A stretch of DNA of 64,000 bases from Dryocola clanedunensis subsp. sulfonylureivorans (GTDB lineage: Bacteria > Pseudomonadota > Gammaproteobacteria > Enterobacterales > Enterobacteriaceae): assembly GCF_016756775.1 (NCBI RefSeq), contig NZ_JAERMU010000008.1:1-64000 (forward strand), written 5' to 3'. A program made the translations under genes and the position numbers. Below the pieces are notes generated by a model that was not told the DNA's origin, did no database searches, and saw nothing but the letters and a program-made list of their open reading frames with translations. This document shows, in pieces, positions 56,724 to 64,000 of this stretch (its first letter is position 1; each line of letters opens with the position of its first letter).

Positions 56724-57836
56724 TCACTTACTCACGATCAGGCTTCTGCTGCCAGCAACCGTTTGTTCTTTCAGAGCCGATAAATTCCAGTCAATGCCAA
56801 GTCCGGGCTTATCTGACGGTACGGCTCGTCCCGCTTCAACTTTCATCGTGCTGTCGGTCAGGCTGTCCAGCTGCGGGATATATTCCAGCCAGCGGGCGTT
56901 CGGCACGGCGGCACAAAGCGAGACGTGCAGCTCCATCAGGAAGTGAGGACAGACGGCAACGTTGAAACTCTCTGCCAGATGCGCCGTTTTTAGCCACGGC
57001 GTAATGCCGCCGATTCGGGCAACATCCACCTGAACGACCGAACAGGCATTCTGCTGTAAATATTCGCGGAACTGCCCGATGCTGTAGATGCTTTCGCCCA
57101 CGGCTATCGGAATGGTGGTCTGCTGATTGAGTCTGACATGCCCCTGAATATCGTCGGCGGGCAGCGGTTCTTCGAACCAGCCGATGTCTAGTTCTTCGTA
57201 ATGCCGCGCACGCCGTATGGCGTCATCGACCTGGAAGGCCTGGTTTGCATCGGTGAAAATTTCGAACCCATCCCCCATGGTGTCCCGCACCGCACGGAGG
57301 CGGGCAACATCTTCCCGTACCGGACGACCCACTTTGACTTTGACGGCGCCAAAGCCGTTTTCACGGCTCTCAATCGCATTGTCGACCAGCTCTTCCGGGG
57401 AGAGATTCAGCCAGCCGCCTTCAGTGTTATAAAGTGGGATGCTGCGCTGAGCGCCACCCGCCGCCAGCCACAGCGGCAGGCCAGTACGTTTACAGCGTAA
57501 ATCCCACAGGGCGGTATCTATCGCGGCCAGCGCCAGAGACGTTATGGCTCCGACTGCCGTCGCGTGCGTCATAAACAGCAGCTCACGCCAGATTTGCTCA
57601 ATACAATTGGCTTCTTTGCCAATCAACGCCGGTGCAAGGGTTTTCTCCAGCAGCGAGAGGACCGCCGGGCCGCCTGTGCCGATGGTGTAGCTGTAGCCCA
57701 ATCCTTCTGCGCCTTCGGAGTCAATAATGCGTACGAAAGGCGTTTCCTGGCAGACAAATGACTGGATGGCATCTTCGCGGACGGTTTTCGGCGCGAGCGC
57801 AACCATGAAAATCTCAACGCTGGTGATGACGGCCAT
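56724..57836 (-). CDS. Sugar-acid dehydratase, mandelate racemase subgroup of the enolase superfamily
   Basis: This 370-residue enzyme should remove water from an aldonic or aldaric acid, giving a 2-keto-3-deoxy acid. The KxK motif is in AVKVKVG (K166, K168), the metal ligands fit D196, E222 and E248, and D271 with H298 (in VCPHFLMELH) fits the His-Asp dyad of the mandelate racemase subgroup. The overall pattern is nearest to galactarate/talarate or fuconate dehydratases. Its start overlaps the stop of the FAH gene (TAATG), so it is translated in one unit with it. The exact substrate is not known. Confidence 0.82.
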   Translation of the reverse strand: MAVITSVEIFMVALAPKTVREDAIQSFVCQETPFVRIIDSEGAEGLGYSYTIGTGGPAVLSLLEKTLAPALIGKEANCIEQIWRELLFMTHATAVGAITSLALAAIDTALWDLRCKRTGLPLWLAAGGAQRSIPLYNTEGGWLNLSPEELVDNAIESRENGFGAVKVKVGRPVREDVARLRAVRDTMGDGFEIFTDANQAFQVDDAIRRARHYEELDIGWFEEPLPADDIQGHVRLNQQTTIPIAVGESIYSIGQFREYLQQNACSVVQVDVARIGGITPWLKTAHLAESFNVAVCPHFLMELHVSLCAAVPNARWLEYIPQLDSLTDSTMKVEAGRAVPSDKPGLGIDWNLSALKEQTVAGSRSLIVSK

Positions 57837-58690
57837 TATTTCACTCCCTCTGCGCTGTATGTGCGCTGCTGTTGAATACCCAGTCCCTCAATCCCCAGAC
57901 GCATAGTCTGGCCTGGACGTAAATAAACCGGTGGCTTTTGTCCCATGCCCACACCGGGTGGGGTGCCAGTTGAGATGATGTCACCTGGATGCAGGCTCAT
58001 AAACTGTGAGATGTAGGAGACCAGGTAGCTCACGCTATAGATCATGGTGCTGGTCGAGCCGGACTGATAGCGATGACCGTCGACTTCCAGCCACATTGAG
58101 AGCTGCTGCGGGTCGGCTACTTCGTCGCGGGTCACCAGCCACGGGCCAATCGGGCCGAAGGTGTCGCAGCTTTTGCCTTTCACCCACTGACCCTGGCGCT
58201 CAATCTGAAACTCTCGTTCGGACAGGTCATTAACAACGCAGTAGCCTGCTACGTAGTCCAGCGCTTCATCTTCACTGACGTATTTCGCCGTTTTTCCAAT
58301 CACCACGCCGAGCTCCACTTCCCAGTCGGTCTTTTGCGAGCCGCGTGGGATCTCCACGTCGTCGTCAGGGCCGACAATGGCGTGGGGCGATTTCATAAAG
58401 ATGATGGGTTCCGGCGGCACGACGGCGTTAGTTTCAGCGGCGTGGTCAGAGTAATTCAGACCCACACAGATAAATTTCCGGCTTCCGCCCACGCAGGGCC
58501 CGAGCCGGGGATTGCCAGCTACGACAGAGAGAGCGTCCTCAGGCAGTGCGGCAAGTTTGGTGAGCAGTTCTGGCGTCAACGTTTTTGCATCCAGGTCATC
58601 AATATGCTGTGACAGGTCGCGAATTTTGCCGGTTGAATCCAGCAGGCCGGGGCGTTCGTTCCCCGGTTGACCATAGCGAAGTAAGCGCAT
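57836..58690 (-). CDS. Fumarylacetoacetate hydrolase family protein (diketo-acid hydrolase)
   Basis: This 284-residue enzyme belongs to the FAH family that cuts C-C bonds next to a keto group. Metal ligands are visible as E124 and E126 in DWEVELGVVIG and D155 in VVNDLSER, and GPIGPWLVT and ISTGTPPGVG are family blocks. Together with a dehydratase and a DHRS6-like dehydrogenase, the likely role is to split a 2,4-diketo-3-deoxy acid into pyruvate and a hydroxy acid, as in the L-fuconate route. That step is inferred from context. It starts 22 bases after the SDR gene. Confidence 0.82.
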   Translation of the reverse strand: MRLLRYGQPGNERPGLLDSTGKIRDLSQHIDDLDAKTLTPELLTKLAALPEDALSVVAGNPRLGPCVGGSRKFICVGLNYSDHAAETNAVVPPEPIIFMKSPHAIVGPDDDVEIPRGSQKTDWEVELGVVIGKTAKYVSEDEALDYVAGYCVVNDLSEREFQIERQGQWVKGKSCDTFGPIGPWLVTRDEVADPQQLSMWLEVDGHRYQSGSTSTMIYSVSYLVSYISQFMSLHPGDIISTGTPPGVGMGQKPPVYLRPGQTMRLGIEGLGIQQQRTYSAEGVK

Positions 58691-58712
58691 TTCAGTGATT
58701 CCTTGTTGTCAT

Positions 58713-59444
58713 TCAGGCAGACCAGCCGCCGTCGATGTGGTGCACCTGACCGGTCGTGAAGGTGGCGGTAATCAGGTAATGAACCAGCCCGGCGATCTCT
58801 TCCGGCTGTCCGATGCGGCCCATTGGCTGGCGGGAGATGAACGCCGCTCGCGCCGTTTCATAATCTCCCGTATCCCGAAGACGCTGGTGCAGGGAGGGCG
58901 TTTCCACCGTGCCTGGGCAGATGGCGTTACAGCGGATACCCTGGGTGATGTAGTCCGCGGCCACTGATTTTGTCAGGCCGATGACCGCCGCTTTGCTGAC
59001 GCTGTAGGCGCAGCGGTTAGGTACGGCTTTCAGACTGGAGGCGATGGAGGACATATTAATGATGCAGCCGTCCTGCTGCGCGAGCATGCCCGGCAGCACG
59101 GCGCGGATCAGGTGATACTGCGCCATCACGTTGAGCTGCCAGGCAAAATTCATCTCGTCGCTCTCGGTATGCAGCACATCCCCGCTGTGGACAATCCCGG
59201 CACAGTTGAACAGCACATCGATGACGGGGTGGCGCTCAACGAGTGCGCTGATAGCTTCTGGTTGCAGAACGTTGAGCACTTCGGTTTGGATGCCGGGGAT
59301 GTCAGAAAGCTCATGGAGCTTCCCTTCGTCTATATCTGTCGCGATGACCTGGAAGCCGGCTTCCGCAAGTCGTCTGGCGGTCGCATAGCCGATGCCCTGG
59401 GCTGCGGCGGTGATTAATACGGTCGTCTTTTTTTCACTTTCCAT
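58713..59444 (-). CDS. Short-chain dehydrogenase, DHRS6-like (2-keto-3-deoxy acid dehydrogenase)
   Basis: This 243-residue NAD-dependent oxidoreductase has the unusual nucleotide motif LITAAAQGIGYA, FNCAGIVHSG, the catalytic Ser in MSSIAS, Tyr-x3-Lys in YSVSKAAVIGLTKSVAAD, and ends HHIDGGW. It is strikingly like DHRS6/BDH2-type enzymes, a group that includes 2-keto-3-deoxy-L-fuconate dehydrogenases of bacteria. It would oxidise the C4 hydroxyl of the dehydratase product. It is the first gene of the minus-strand unit, divergent from the IclR gene. Confidence 0.83.
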   Translation of the reverse strand: MESEKKTTVLITAAAQGIGYATARRLAEAGFQVIATDIDEGKLHELSDIPGIQTEVLNVLQPEAISALVERHPVIDVLFNCAGIVHSGDVLHTESDEMNFAWQLNVMAQYHLIRAVLPGMLAQQDGCIINMSSIASSLKAVPNRCAYSVSKAAVIGLTKSVAADYITQGIRCNAICPGTVETPSLHQRLRDTGDYETARAAFISRQPMGRIGQPEEIAGLVHYLITATFTTGQVHHIDGGWSA

Positions 59445-59504
59445 CGCTCGTTCCTCGTTAAGTGACGCTCTGGATGTTAATTCACTGTAAACAAATCTGA
59501 CTTT

Positions 59505-59520
59505 AATTCAAATATGAATT
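59505..59520. promoter_or_regulatory. Likely IclR operator, site 1
   Basis: AATTCA-AATA-TGAATT is a perfect palindrome in the divergent gap between the SDR and IclR genes. It shares the core ATTCA-N4-TGAAT with a second site at 60538-60553. Confidence 0.6.
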
Positions 59521-59634
59521 TATAATTTATATATGATGATCACGTTTTGTCTGTTGCAGGCAAAGCGGGCAGCGAATGGATTAAGTGGTAATATTCAGAG
59601 GGTTGAACTTCCTGCGATGACTGATGAGGGATGT

Positions 59635-60417
59635 ATGGCGCAAAACAAGCTGGATCCGGAGCTTCAGGAGGAGCGCTATCGCGCACCGGCCCTGGATAAG
59701 GGATTGGATATTCTGGAAAAACTGGCAGAAATTGAGGAGGGCGTTTCCCAGGCAGAGCTGGCCGCCGCGCTCGAACGTAAGCCAAATGAAATTTATCGTA
59801 TGCTCGATCGCCTGGTCCGCAGAGGCTATGTGGTGCGCACCAGCGTCGATCAATACCAGCTGTCGCTGAAGCTCTTTGAGCTGGCACACCGCCACTCGCC
59901 AATGCGTCGTCTGGCCTCCCAGTCGCTACCCCATCTGCGGGAGTTTTCCCGTAGGGCGCAGCAGGGCTGTCATATCGTTATTTACGAACGGGGAGCGTTA
60001 ACCTCGATTGCGCAGGTAGATGCTCCCGGCTACTGGGGGCTTGGTATCCGCGTTGGGGCCCGTATCGGGCTGCTGGACACCGGTTCCGGCCACGTCGTGC
60101 TGGCATTCGCTTCCCCCGAAGAGCAGCGCTATATGATTCAGGAGAGCGGCGAGCTGGCGGGTGAGCCAGATGAAAAGCTGCGTAACCACCTGCTGCAGGT
60201 GCGTGAGCAGGGTTATGAAATTATGCCCAGCCAGCAGGTTGAAGGCGTCTACAACATCGCGGTGCCGCTTCTGGTCAGCGGTGAGAACGCGATTGCCGCG
60301 CTTGCCTGCCCGTGGGTTAAGCACCTGGACCACATGAATTCTCCCTCCCCTGAGAGCGTCGTCGAACTGCTTACGGCCACTGCCCGGCACATCCGCAGCG
60401 GCATCCCCACCCGATAA
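59635..60417 (+). CDS. IclR-family transcriptional regulator
   Basis: This 260-residue regulator probably controls the surrounding sugar-acid genes. The N-terminal winged helix is seen in APALDKGLDILEKLAEIEEG, SQAELAAALERKPNEIYRML and RRGYV, and the C-terminal effector domain in GSGHVVLAFAS and YNIAVPLLVSG. I chose the ATG at 59635 after GAGGG; ATG at 59617 would add six residues. It is divergent from the dehydrogenase-hydrolase-dehydratase unit and points toward the LDH2 and transporter genes. Confidence 0.88.
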   Translation: MAQNKLDPELQEERYRAPALDKGLDILEKLAEIEEGVSQAELAAALERKPNEIYRMLDRLVRRGYVVRTSVDQYQLSLKLFELAHRHSPMRRLASQSLPHLREFSRRAQQGCHIVIYERGALTSIAQVDAPGYWGLGIRVGARIGLLDTGSGHVVLAFASPEEQRYMIQESGELAGEPDEKLRNHLLQVREQGYEIMPSQQVEGVYNIAVPLLVSGENAIAALACPWVKHLDHMNSPSPESVVELLTATARHIRSGIPTR

Positions 60418-60537
60418 ATCATTTGTCTTCTGGCGGCCATCCCCAGGTCGCCCCCTCTGTTTTTCCTTTTTTGCGAGCCAGGTCTCTGTTCATTGCTGAT
60501 GGAGAGGGGATTGCGTGATCTTCATATATAAATTAAA

Positions 60538-60553
60538 CATTCATTTTTGAATG
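60538..60553. promoter_or_regulatory. Likely IclR operator, site 2
   Basis: CATTCA-TTTT-TGAATG is a perfect palindrome 76 bases before the LDH2-family gene, with the same core as site 1. Confidence 0.6.
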
Positions 60554-60628
60554 ATCTCTTTTCTGTGGTTACATTCCGATCACATTAAACAAACAATTCA
60601 TTATCTGTCCGCAGAGGGGGAGCATCCG

Positions 60629-61681
60629 GTGCAGCACTATCGATTAAGTGACGTGCACAGCGCATGTCAGCACGAGCTGGAAAGCCATGGTGTACCAGCA
60701 AACTATGCCGCCGCGATGGCGGATGCTCTGGTGTTTGGTGAAGCGACAGGTTCCGCAACCCACGGTCTGTCTCTGCTGACGCCCTATCTGGAGGCGATTG
60801 CCAGTGGTGGAATGGCGCTGGAAGGTCACTATGAAGTGCTGAGCGATTTTCACGCCTGTCAGGTCTGGGACGGGCGAAAGCTACCGGGGGCGTGGCTGAT
60901 GAAGCAGGCTATCGCCTGCGGCATGCAGCGAGCTGCCGCCTACGGGGTGTCGGTGGTAGCGGTTAAAAATAGCCACCATACAGGCTGCCTGGCGGCTTAT
61001 CTGGAAATGGCGACTTCGAAGGGCTATGTCGCGTCGATAGCGTTAACCGATCCGGCGCACAGCAGCGTCGCCCCATGGGGAGGAACAACCCCTGTAATGA
61101 CTTCTAATCCTGTTGCATTTGGCGCGCCGGGTGAGGCGACGCCGATCTGGATTGATATGGCGACCTCGAGTGTGACTAACGGCGCCGTACAGCACAGGCT
61201 CAACGCCGGGGAGAACTTTAGTTCTGAAGTGTTGCTGGACGGGCATGGTAAAGCCACGGACAACCCCGCGGTGATTAACGATCGGCCTCCGGGGTCAATT
61301 TTACCTTTAGGTGGCAAGAGCCACGGCCACAAAGGTTATGCACTGAGCGTCATGGTTGAAATCCTGGCGGGCTGTCTGAGCGGGGGGGGACGAGCAGACC
61401 CCCCTTCAGGATGGGGCGCTTCTTTTACGGTCACGCTGTACGCACCGGGTCTTATTTGCGGCGAAAAAGTCTGGAATACACAGCTCAATGCGCTGATTCG
61501 CCAGTGCCATGGTGCTGCTCCAGCTCACCCATATTCTTCCGTTCGATTGCCGGGCGAACGGAGCTGGCACAGCTTACAGCATGCGCGTCAGCATGGCCTA
61601 TGGCTTAACCCGGCGCAGTTTGTCTGGCTGAACAACGCACCTGATCCGCACAACAATACATCGCAGAAACACAATCCTTAA
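60629..61681 (+). CDS. Malate/L-lactate dehydrogenase (LDH2) family oxidoreductase
   Basis: This 350-residue NAD(P)-dependent oxidoreductase belongs to the LDH2/MDH2 family, whose members interconvert 2-hydroxy and 2-keto acids. Motifs are ATGSATHGLSLL (His-Gly substrate contact), KNSHHTGCLAAY (catalytic His), TSNPVAFGAPG, and GHKGYALSVMVEILAG. I chose the GTG at 60629 after GAGGGGGA, giving a normal family length; the longer frame has no homology at its start. In this island it could handle the hydroxy acid released by the FAH-family enzyme. Substrate is unknown. Confidence 0.85.
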   Translation: MQHYRLSDVHSACQHELESHGVPANYAAAMADALVFGEATGSATHGLSLLTPYLEAIASGGMALEGHYEVLSDFHACQVWDGRKLPGAWLMKQAIACGMQRAAAYGVSVVAVKNSHHTGCLAAYLEMATSKGYVASIALTDPAHSSVAPWGGTTPVMTSNPVAFGAPGEATPIWIDMATSSVTNGAVQHRLNAGENFSSEVLLDGHGKATDNPAVINDRPPGSILPLGGKSHGHKGYALSVMVEILAGCLSGGGRADPPSGWGASFTVTLYAPGLICGEKVWNTQLNALIRQCHGAAPAHPYSSVRLPGERSWHSLQHARQHGLWLNPAQFVWLNNAPDPHNNTSQKHNP

Positions 61682-61719
61682 CCATAAAAACATTCATCCA
61701 TAAACACCGGGAGAAGGCT

Positions 61720-63045
61720 ATGCAGCATGCACACACACCAGGACTGAGAAAAGCAGTCACTGCGTCGGTGGTGGGAACGGTTATCGAGTGGTTTGATTAC
61801 GCACTCTATGGCGCCGCCGCCGGGCTTATTATCAATAAAATATTTTTCCCCGATCTCTCTGCTTTCGCCGGGACGCTTGCCGCATTTGCCACTTTTGCCG
61901 TCGGCTTTTTTGTCCGTCCGCTGGGGGGACTTATCATTTCTCATATCGGCGATCGCTACGGTCGAAAACCGGCGTTGGTCTTCTCCATTGCGTTGATGGG
62001 GTTTGGCACGGTGGCAATAGGCCTGCTGCCGGACTACCGGCAAATCGGCATTTATGCGCCTTTATTGCTGGTGCTGATGCGTATGGCGCAGGGGTTTGGT
62101 GCCGGGGCGGAGTACGCAGGCGCCCTGACGCTGCTGTATGAGTATGCTCCTAAGCGCTTAAGAGGTTTCTATACGGCCCTGCTCCAGTCGGCTACGGTAG
62201 TGGGGATTATCCTGGCAAGCGTCGCGTTCTGGGGCGTTTCACAGATGTCGGAAGAGGCGATGACCAGCTGGGGCTGGCGAGTCCCGTTCCTTAGCTCTGC
62301 CGTGCTGTTTGTGATTGCGCTGTATATCCGCCGCCATTTAGATGAAACACCGGAATATATAGAAGCCATGAAGCATGCGGCACAGGAGAAGAAAGAGAAT
62401 CATATCCCGCTGCGCGTGGTGCTGACAAAGTACCCGAAGTCGTTGATATGGGGTTTTCTGGCGATGACCGGGCACAATGCCAATGTTTATATTCTTAGCG
62501 CATTTAGCATCAGCTATATGACCAACACACTGCATCTTTCACGTTCAACCGCGCTGACCGCAGTCTTTATCTCTGCATTGTTCGGCGTCTTCAGCGCGCC
62601 CTTTATGGGATGGATGGCAGATAAATTTAGTCCGGCAAAAATATATATCGGCGCGGCGCTGTTCACGGCGGTGTTCGCCTGGCCACTGTTTATGTTTATC
62701 GATACCGGCAATCTCTTTTTGATTACCCTTGGCATGTCGATAGGCTTCCTGGTGAGCTACGGCGGGATGGCAGGGCCGCAGGGGGTATTGCTGGCCAATC
62801 TGTTCCCGACCCGCTATCGCTTCTCGGGGATCAGCGTTTCCCGCGAGCTGAATGGCATGCTGGTGGCCGGGCCGACGCCGCTTATCTGTACGCTGCTGGT
62901 TAATCTTGCCGACGGAAAACCTGTATATGTTTCGATGTATCTGGCAGTGTGCTGTTTGCTGACCGCGTTTGCGGTGATGAAACTTTATATGGCAGCAGGG
63001 CAGCCAATAAATACTTCGTTAGCGAAGCCGACTGTATCTGACTGA
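61720..63045 (+). CDS. MHS-family metabolite/proton symporter
   Basis: This 441-residue inner-membrane carrier of the major facilitator superfamily belongs to the MHS group (shikimate, 2-oxoglutarate, proline-type organic acids). It has about 12 membrane segments, the conserved TVIEWFDYALYG near the start and the loop GDRYGRKPAL. It follows the LDH2-family gene after 38 bases and an ATTCA half site, and likely imports the acid used by the island. Confidence 0.9.
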   Translation: MQHAHTPGLRKAVTASVVGTVIEWFDYALYGAAAGLIINKIFFPDLSAFAGTLAAFATFAVGFFVRPLGGLIISHIGDRYGRKPALVFSIALMGFGTVAIGLLPDYRQIGIYAPLLLVLMRMAQGFGAGAEYAGALTLLYEYAPKRLRGFYTALLQSATVVGIILASVAFWGVSQMSEEAMTSWGWRVPFLSSAVLFVIALYIRRHLDETPEYIEAMKHAAQEKKENHIPLRVVLTKYPKSLIWGFLAMTGHNANVYILSAFSISYMTNTLHLSRSTALTAVFISALFGVFSAPFMGWMADKFSPAKIYIGAALFTAVFAWPLFMFIDTGNLFLITLGMSIGFLVSYGGMAGPQGVLLANLFPTRYRFSGISVSRELNGMLVAGPTPLICTLLVNLADGKPVYVSMYLAVCCLLTAFAVMKLYMAAGQPINTSLAKPTVSD

Positions 63046-63058
63046 TAAGCAAAAAAAA

Positions 63059-63250
63059 GGCCGCAAATTCTGCGGCCTTAGATTGCTGACAAAGAAGGAA
63101 AAAGCGTGGTTTTTCCTTCTTTGTGGTAAGCAGGCGAAAATCAATGAATTGATTTTCCTTGTTATTTATTCGATGAGATCTTTGCGAAACGCATTTGCTT
63201 TAGGTTTGTCATCAGTCTGAGGCCGCAAATTCGGCGGCCTTCTATTTTTT
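63059..63250. terminator. Crossed terminators and hairpin array between transporter and tcyP
   Basis: Four hairpins lie in a row. GGCCGCA/TGCGGCC (63059-63077) is followed by eight T on the minus strand and would end tcyP transcripts. AAAGAAGGAAAAA/TTTTTCCTTCTTT (63091-63122, 13-bp stem) and AAAATCAA/TTGATTTT (63137-63156) are perfect. GGCCGC/GCGGCC (63221-63239) is followed by TTCTATTTTTT on the plus strand and would end transporter transcripts. The two outer hairpins share the sequence GGCCGCAAATTC. Confidence 0.75.
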
Positions 63251-63258
63251 ACGGAGAC

Positions 63259-64000
63259 TCAGCGGTGAGCGAGTTCAATCTCTTCTTCGCTGTTGAGGAT
63301 CTCTTTATCGGTCTGCTTCATTAACTGGCTGGTGATTGTCCCGGCAGTCATTGAACCGCTGACGTTCAGCGCGGTACGGCCCATATCGATCAGGGGTTCA
63401 ACGGAGATCAGCAGGGCAACCAGCGTCACCGGCAAGCCCATTGCTGGCAGCACAATCAGTGCGGCGAAGGTCGCACCGCCGCCCACGCCGGCCACGCCTG
63501 CGGAGCTGATGGTCACGATACCGACCAGTGTTGCGATCCACATTGGGTCCAGCGGGTTAATACCCACCGTTGGGGCAACCATCACCGCCAGCATTGCCGG
63601 GTAAAGACCTGCACAGCCGTTCTGACCGATAGTCGCGCCGAAAGAGGCTGAGAAGCTGGCGATTGACTCGGGCACACCCAGACGACGAGTTTGCGCTTCC
63701 ACGTTCAGCGGAATACTTGCCGCGCTGGACCGGCTGGTAAAGGCAAAGGTCAGCACCGGCCAGACTTTACGGAAGTATTTCAGCGGGCTGACGCCATTAA
63801 AGGCCAGCAGCACGGCGTGGATCCCAAACATAATCGCAAGGCCCAGATACGACGCGACCACGAAGCTGCCCAGTTTGATGATGTCCTGCAGGTTAGAGCT
63901 GGCGACCACTTTGGTCATCAGCGCCAGTACGCCGTAAGGCGTCAGCTGCATAACAAGACGAACCAGTTTCATCACCCAGCTTTGCAGCACGTCGATAGCT
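63259..64000 (-). CDS. tcyP: L-cystine transporter TcyP (C-terminal part)
   Basis: TcyP (YdjN) is a sodium- or proton-coupled L-cystine importer of the dicarboxylate/amino acid:cation symporter family. The window holds the last 247 residues; the frame is open to the window edge. Visible family features are [21 protein letters not shown] (the serine-rich re-entrant loop), [37 protein letters not shown], and the last loop with [11 protein letters not shown]. In E. coli tcyP lies beside cedA; here the sugar-acid island separates them. Confidence 0.93.
   Translation of the reverse strand, partial: AIDVLQSWVMKLVRLVMQLTPYGVLALMTKVVASSNLQDIIKLGSFVVASYLGLAIMFGIHAVLLAFNGVSPLKYFRKVWPVLTFAFTSRSSAASIPLNVEAQTRRLGVPESIASFSASFGATIGQNGCAGLYPAMLAVMVAPTVGINPLDPMWIATLVGIVTISSAGVAGVGGGATFAALIVLPAMGLPVTLVALLISVEPLIDMGRTALNVSGSMTAGTITSQLMKQTDKEILNSEEEIELAHR

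Overview
The window comes from a member of the Enterobacteriaceae close to Enterobacter, Lelliottia or Leclercia. From about 16.7 kb onward, gene content and order follow the E. coli gapA to katE region (mipA, yeaE, yeaD, gapA, msrB, yeaC, pncA, ansA, sppA, ydjA, selD, topB, ynj genes, xthA, astCADBE, spy, ves, cho, nadE, osmE, katE, cedA, tcyP), in GC-rich DNA with typical enterobacterial REP elements. The species cannot be fixed from the sequence alone.

Bases 1 to about 16.2 kb are the right part of a prophage with a long non-contractile tail. The DNA is AT-richer. The order is: tail fibre with a C-terminal S74 chaperone, tail tube, tail assembly chaperones joined by a clear -1 frameshift site (A AAA AAG), tape measure, distal tail and hub proteins, a J-like tip protein, small accessory proteins, a T4-type lysozyme, a GIY-YIG-like nuclease, a holin, an AbiGi-like abortive infection gene and an adenine methyltransferase. 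Head, replication, integrase and repressor genes lie outside the window or are absent. The phage DNA is packed with the palindrome AGTACT: I counted about 50 copies by eye where about 4 are expected, in all reading frames. The motif is missing from two genes that look like later arrivals: a reverse-strand membrane protein gene at 5794-6366 and the AbiGi-like gene at 14609-15406. I regard this motif, together with the solo AbiGi gene and the methyltransferase, as the most novel content here.

The host part is mostly conserved housekeeping DNA with lineage-specific insertions. These are: a secreted GH18 chitinase with a LacI-type operator between yeaC and pncA; a Skp/OmpH-like lipoprotein after ynjF; hutF and hutH on either side of ves (a HutD homologue), with a HutC-type operator, forming part of a histidine-degradation locus; and a sugar-acid island between cedA and tcyP. 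That island holds an enolase-superfamily dehydratase, an FAH-family hydrolase, a DHRS6-like dehydrogenase, an IclR regulator, an LDH2-family oxidoreductase and an MHS-family transporter. Together these fit uptake of an aldonate and its oxidation and cleavage to pyruvate plus a short hydroxy acid.

Visible regulatory sites include a sigma-54 promoter and NtrC-like sites for the ast operon, a LexA box at cho, BaeR-like boxes at spy, a CRP site at gapA, a cspA-type cold-shock leader, and matching ATTCA-N4-TGAAT palindromes in the sugar-acid island.
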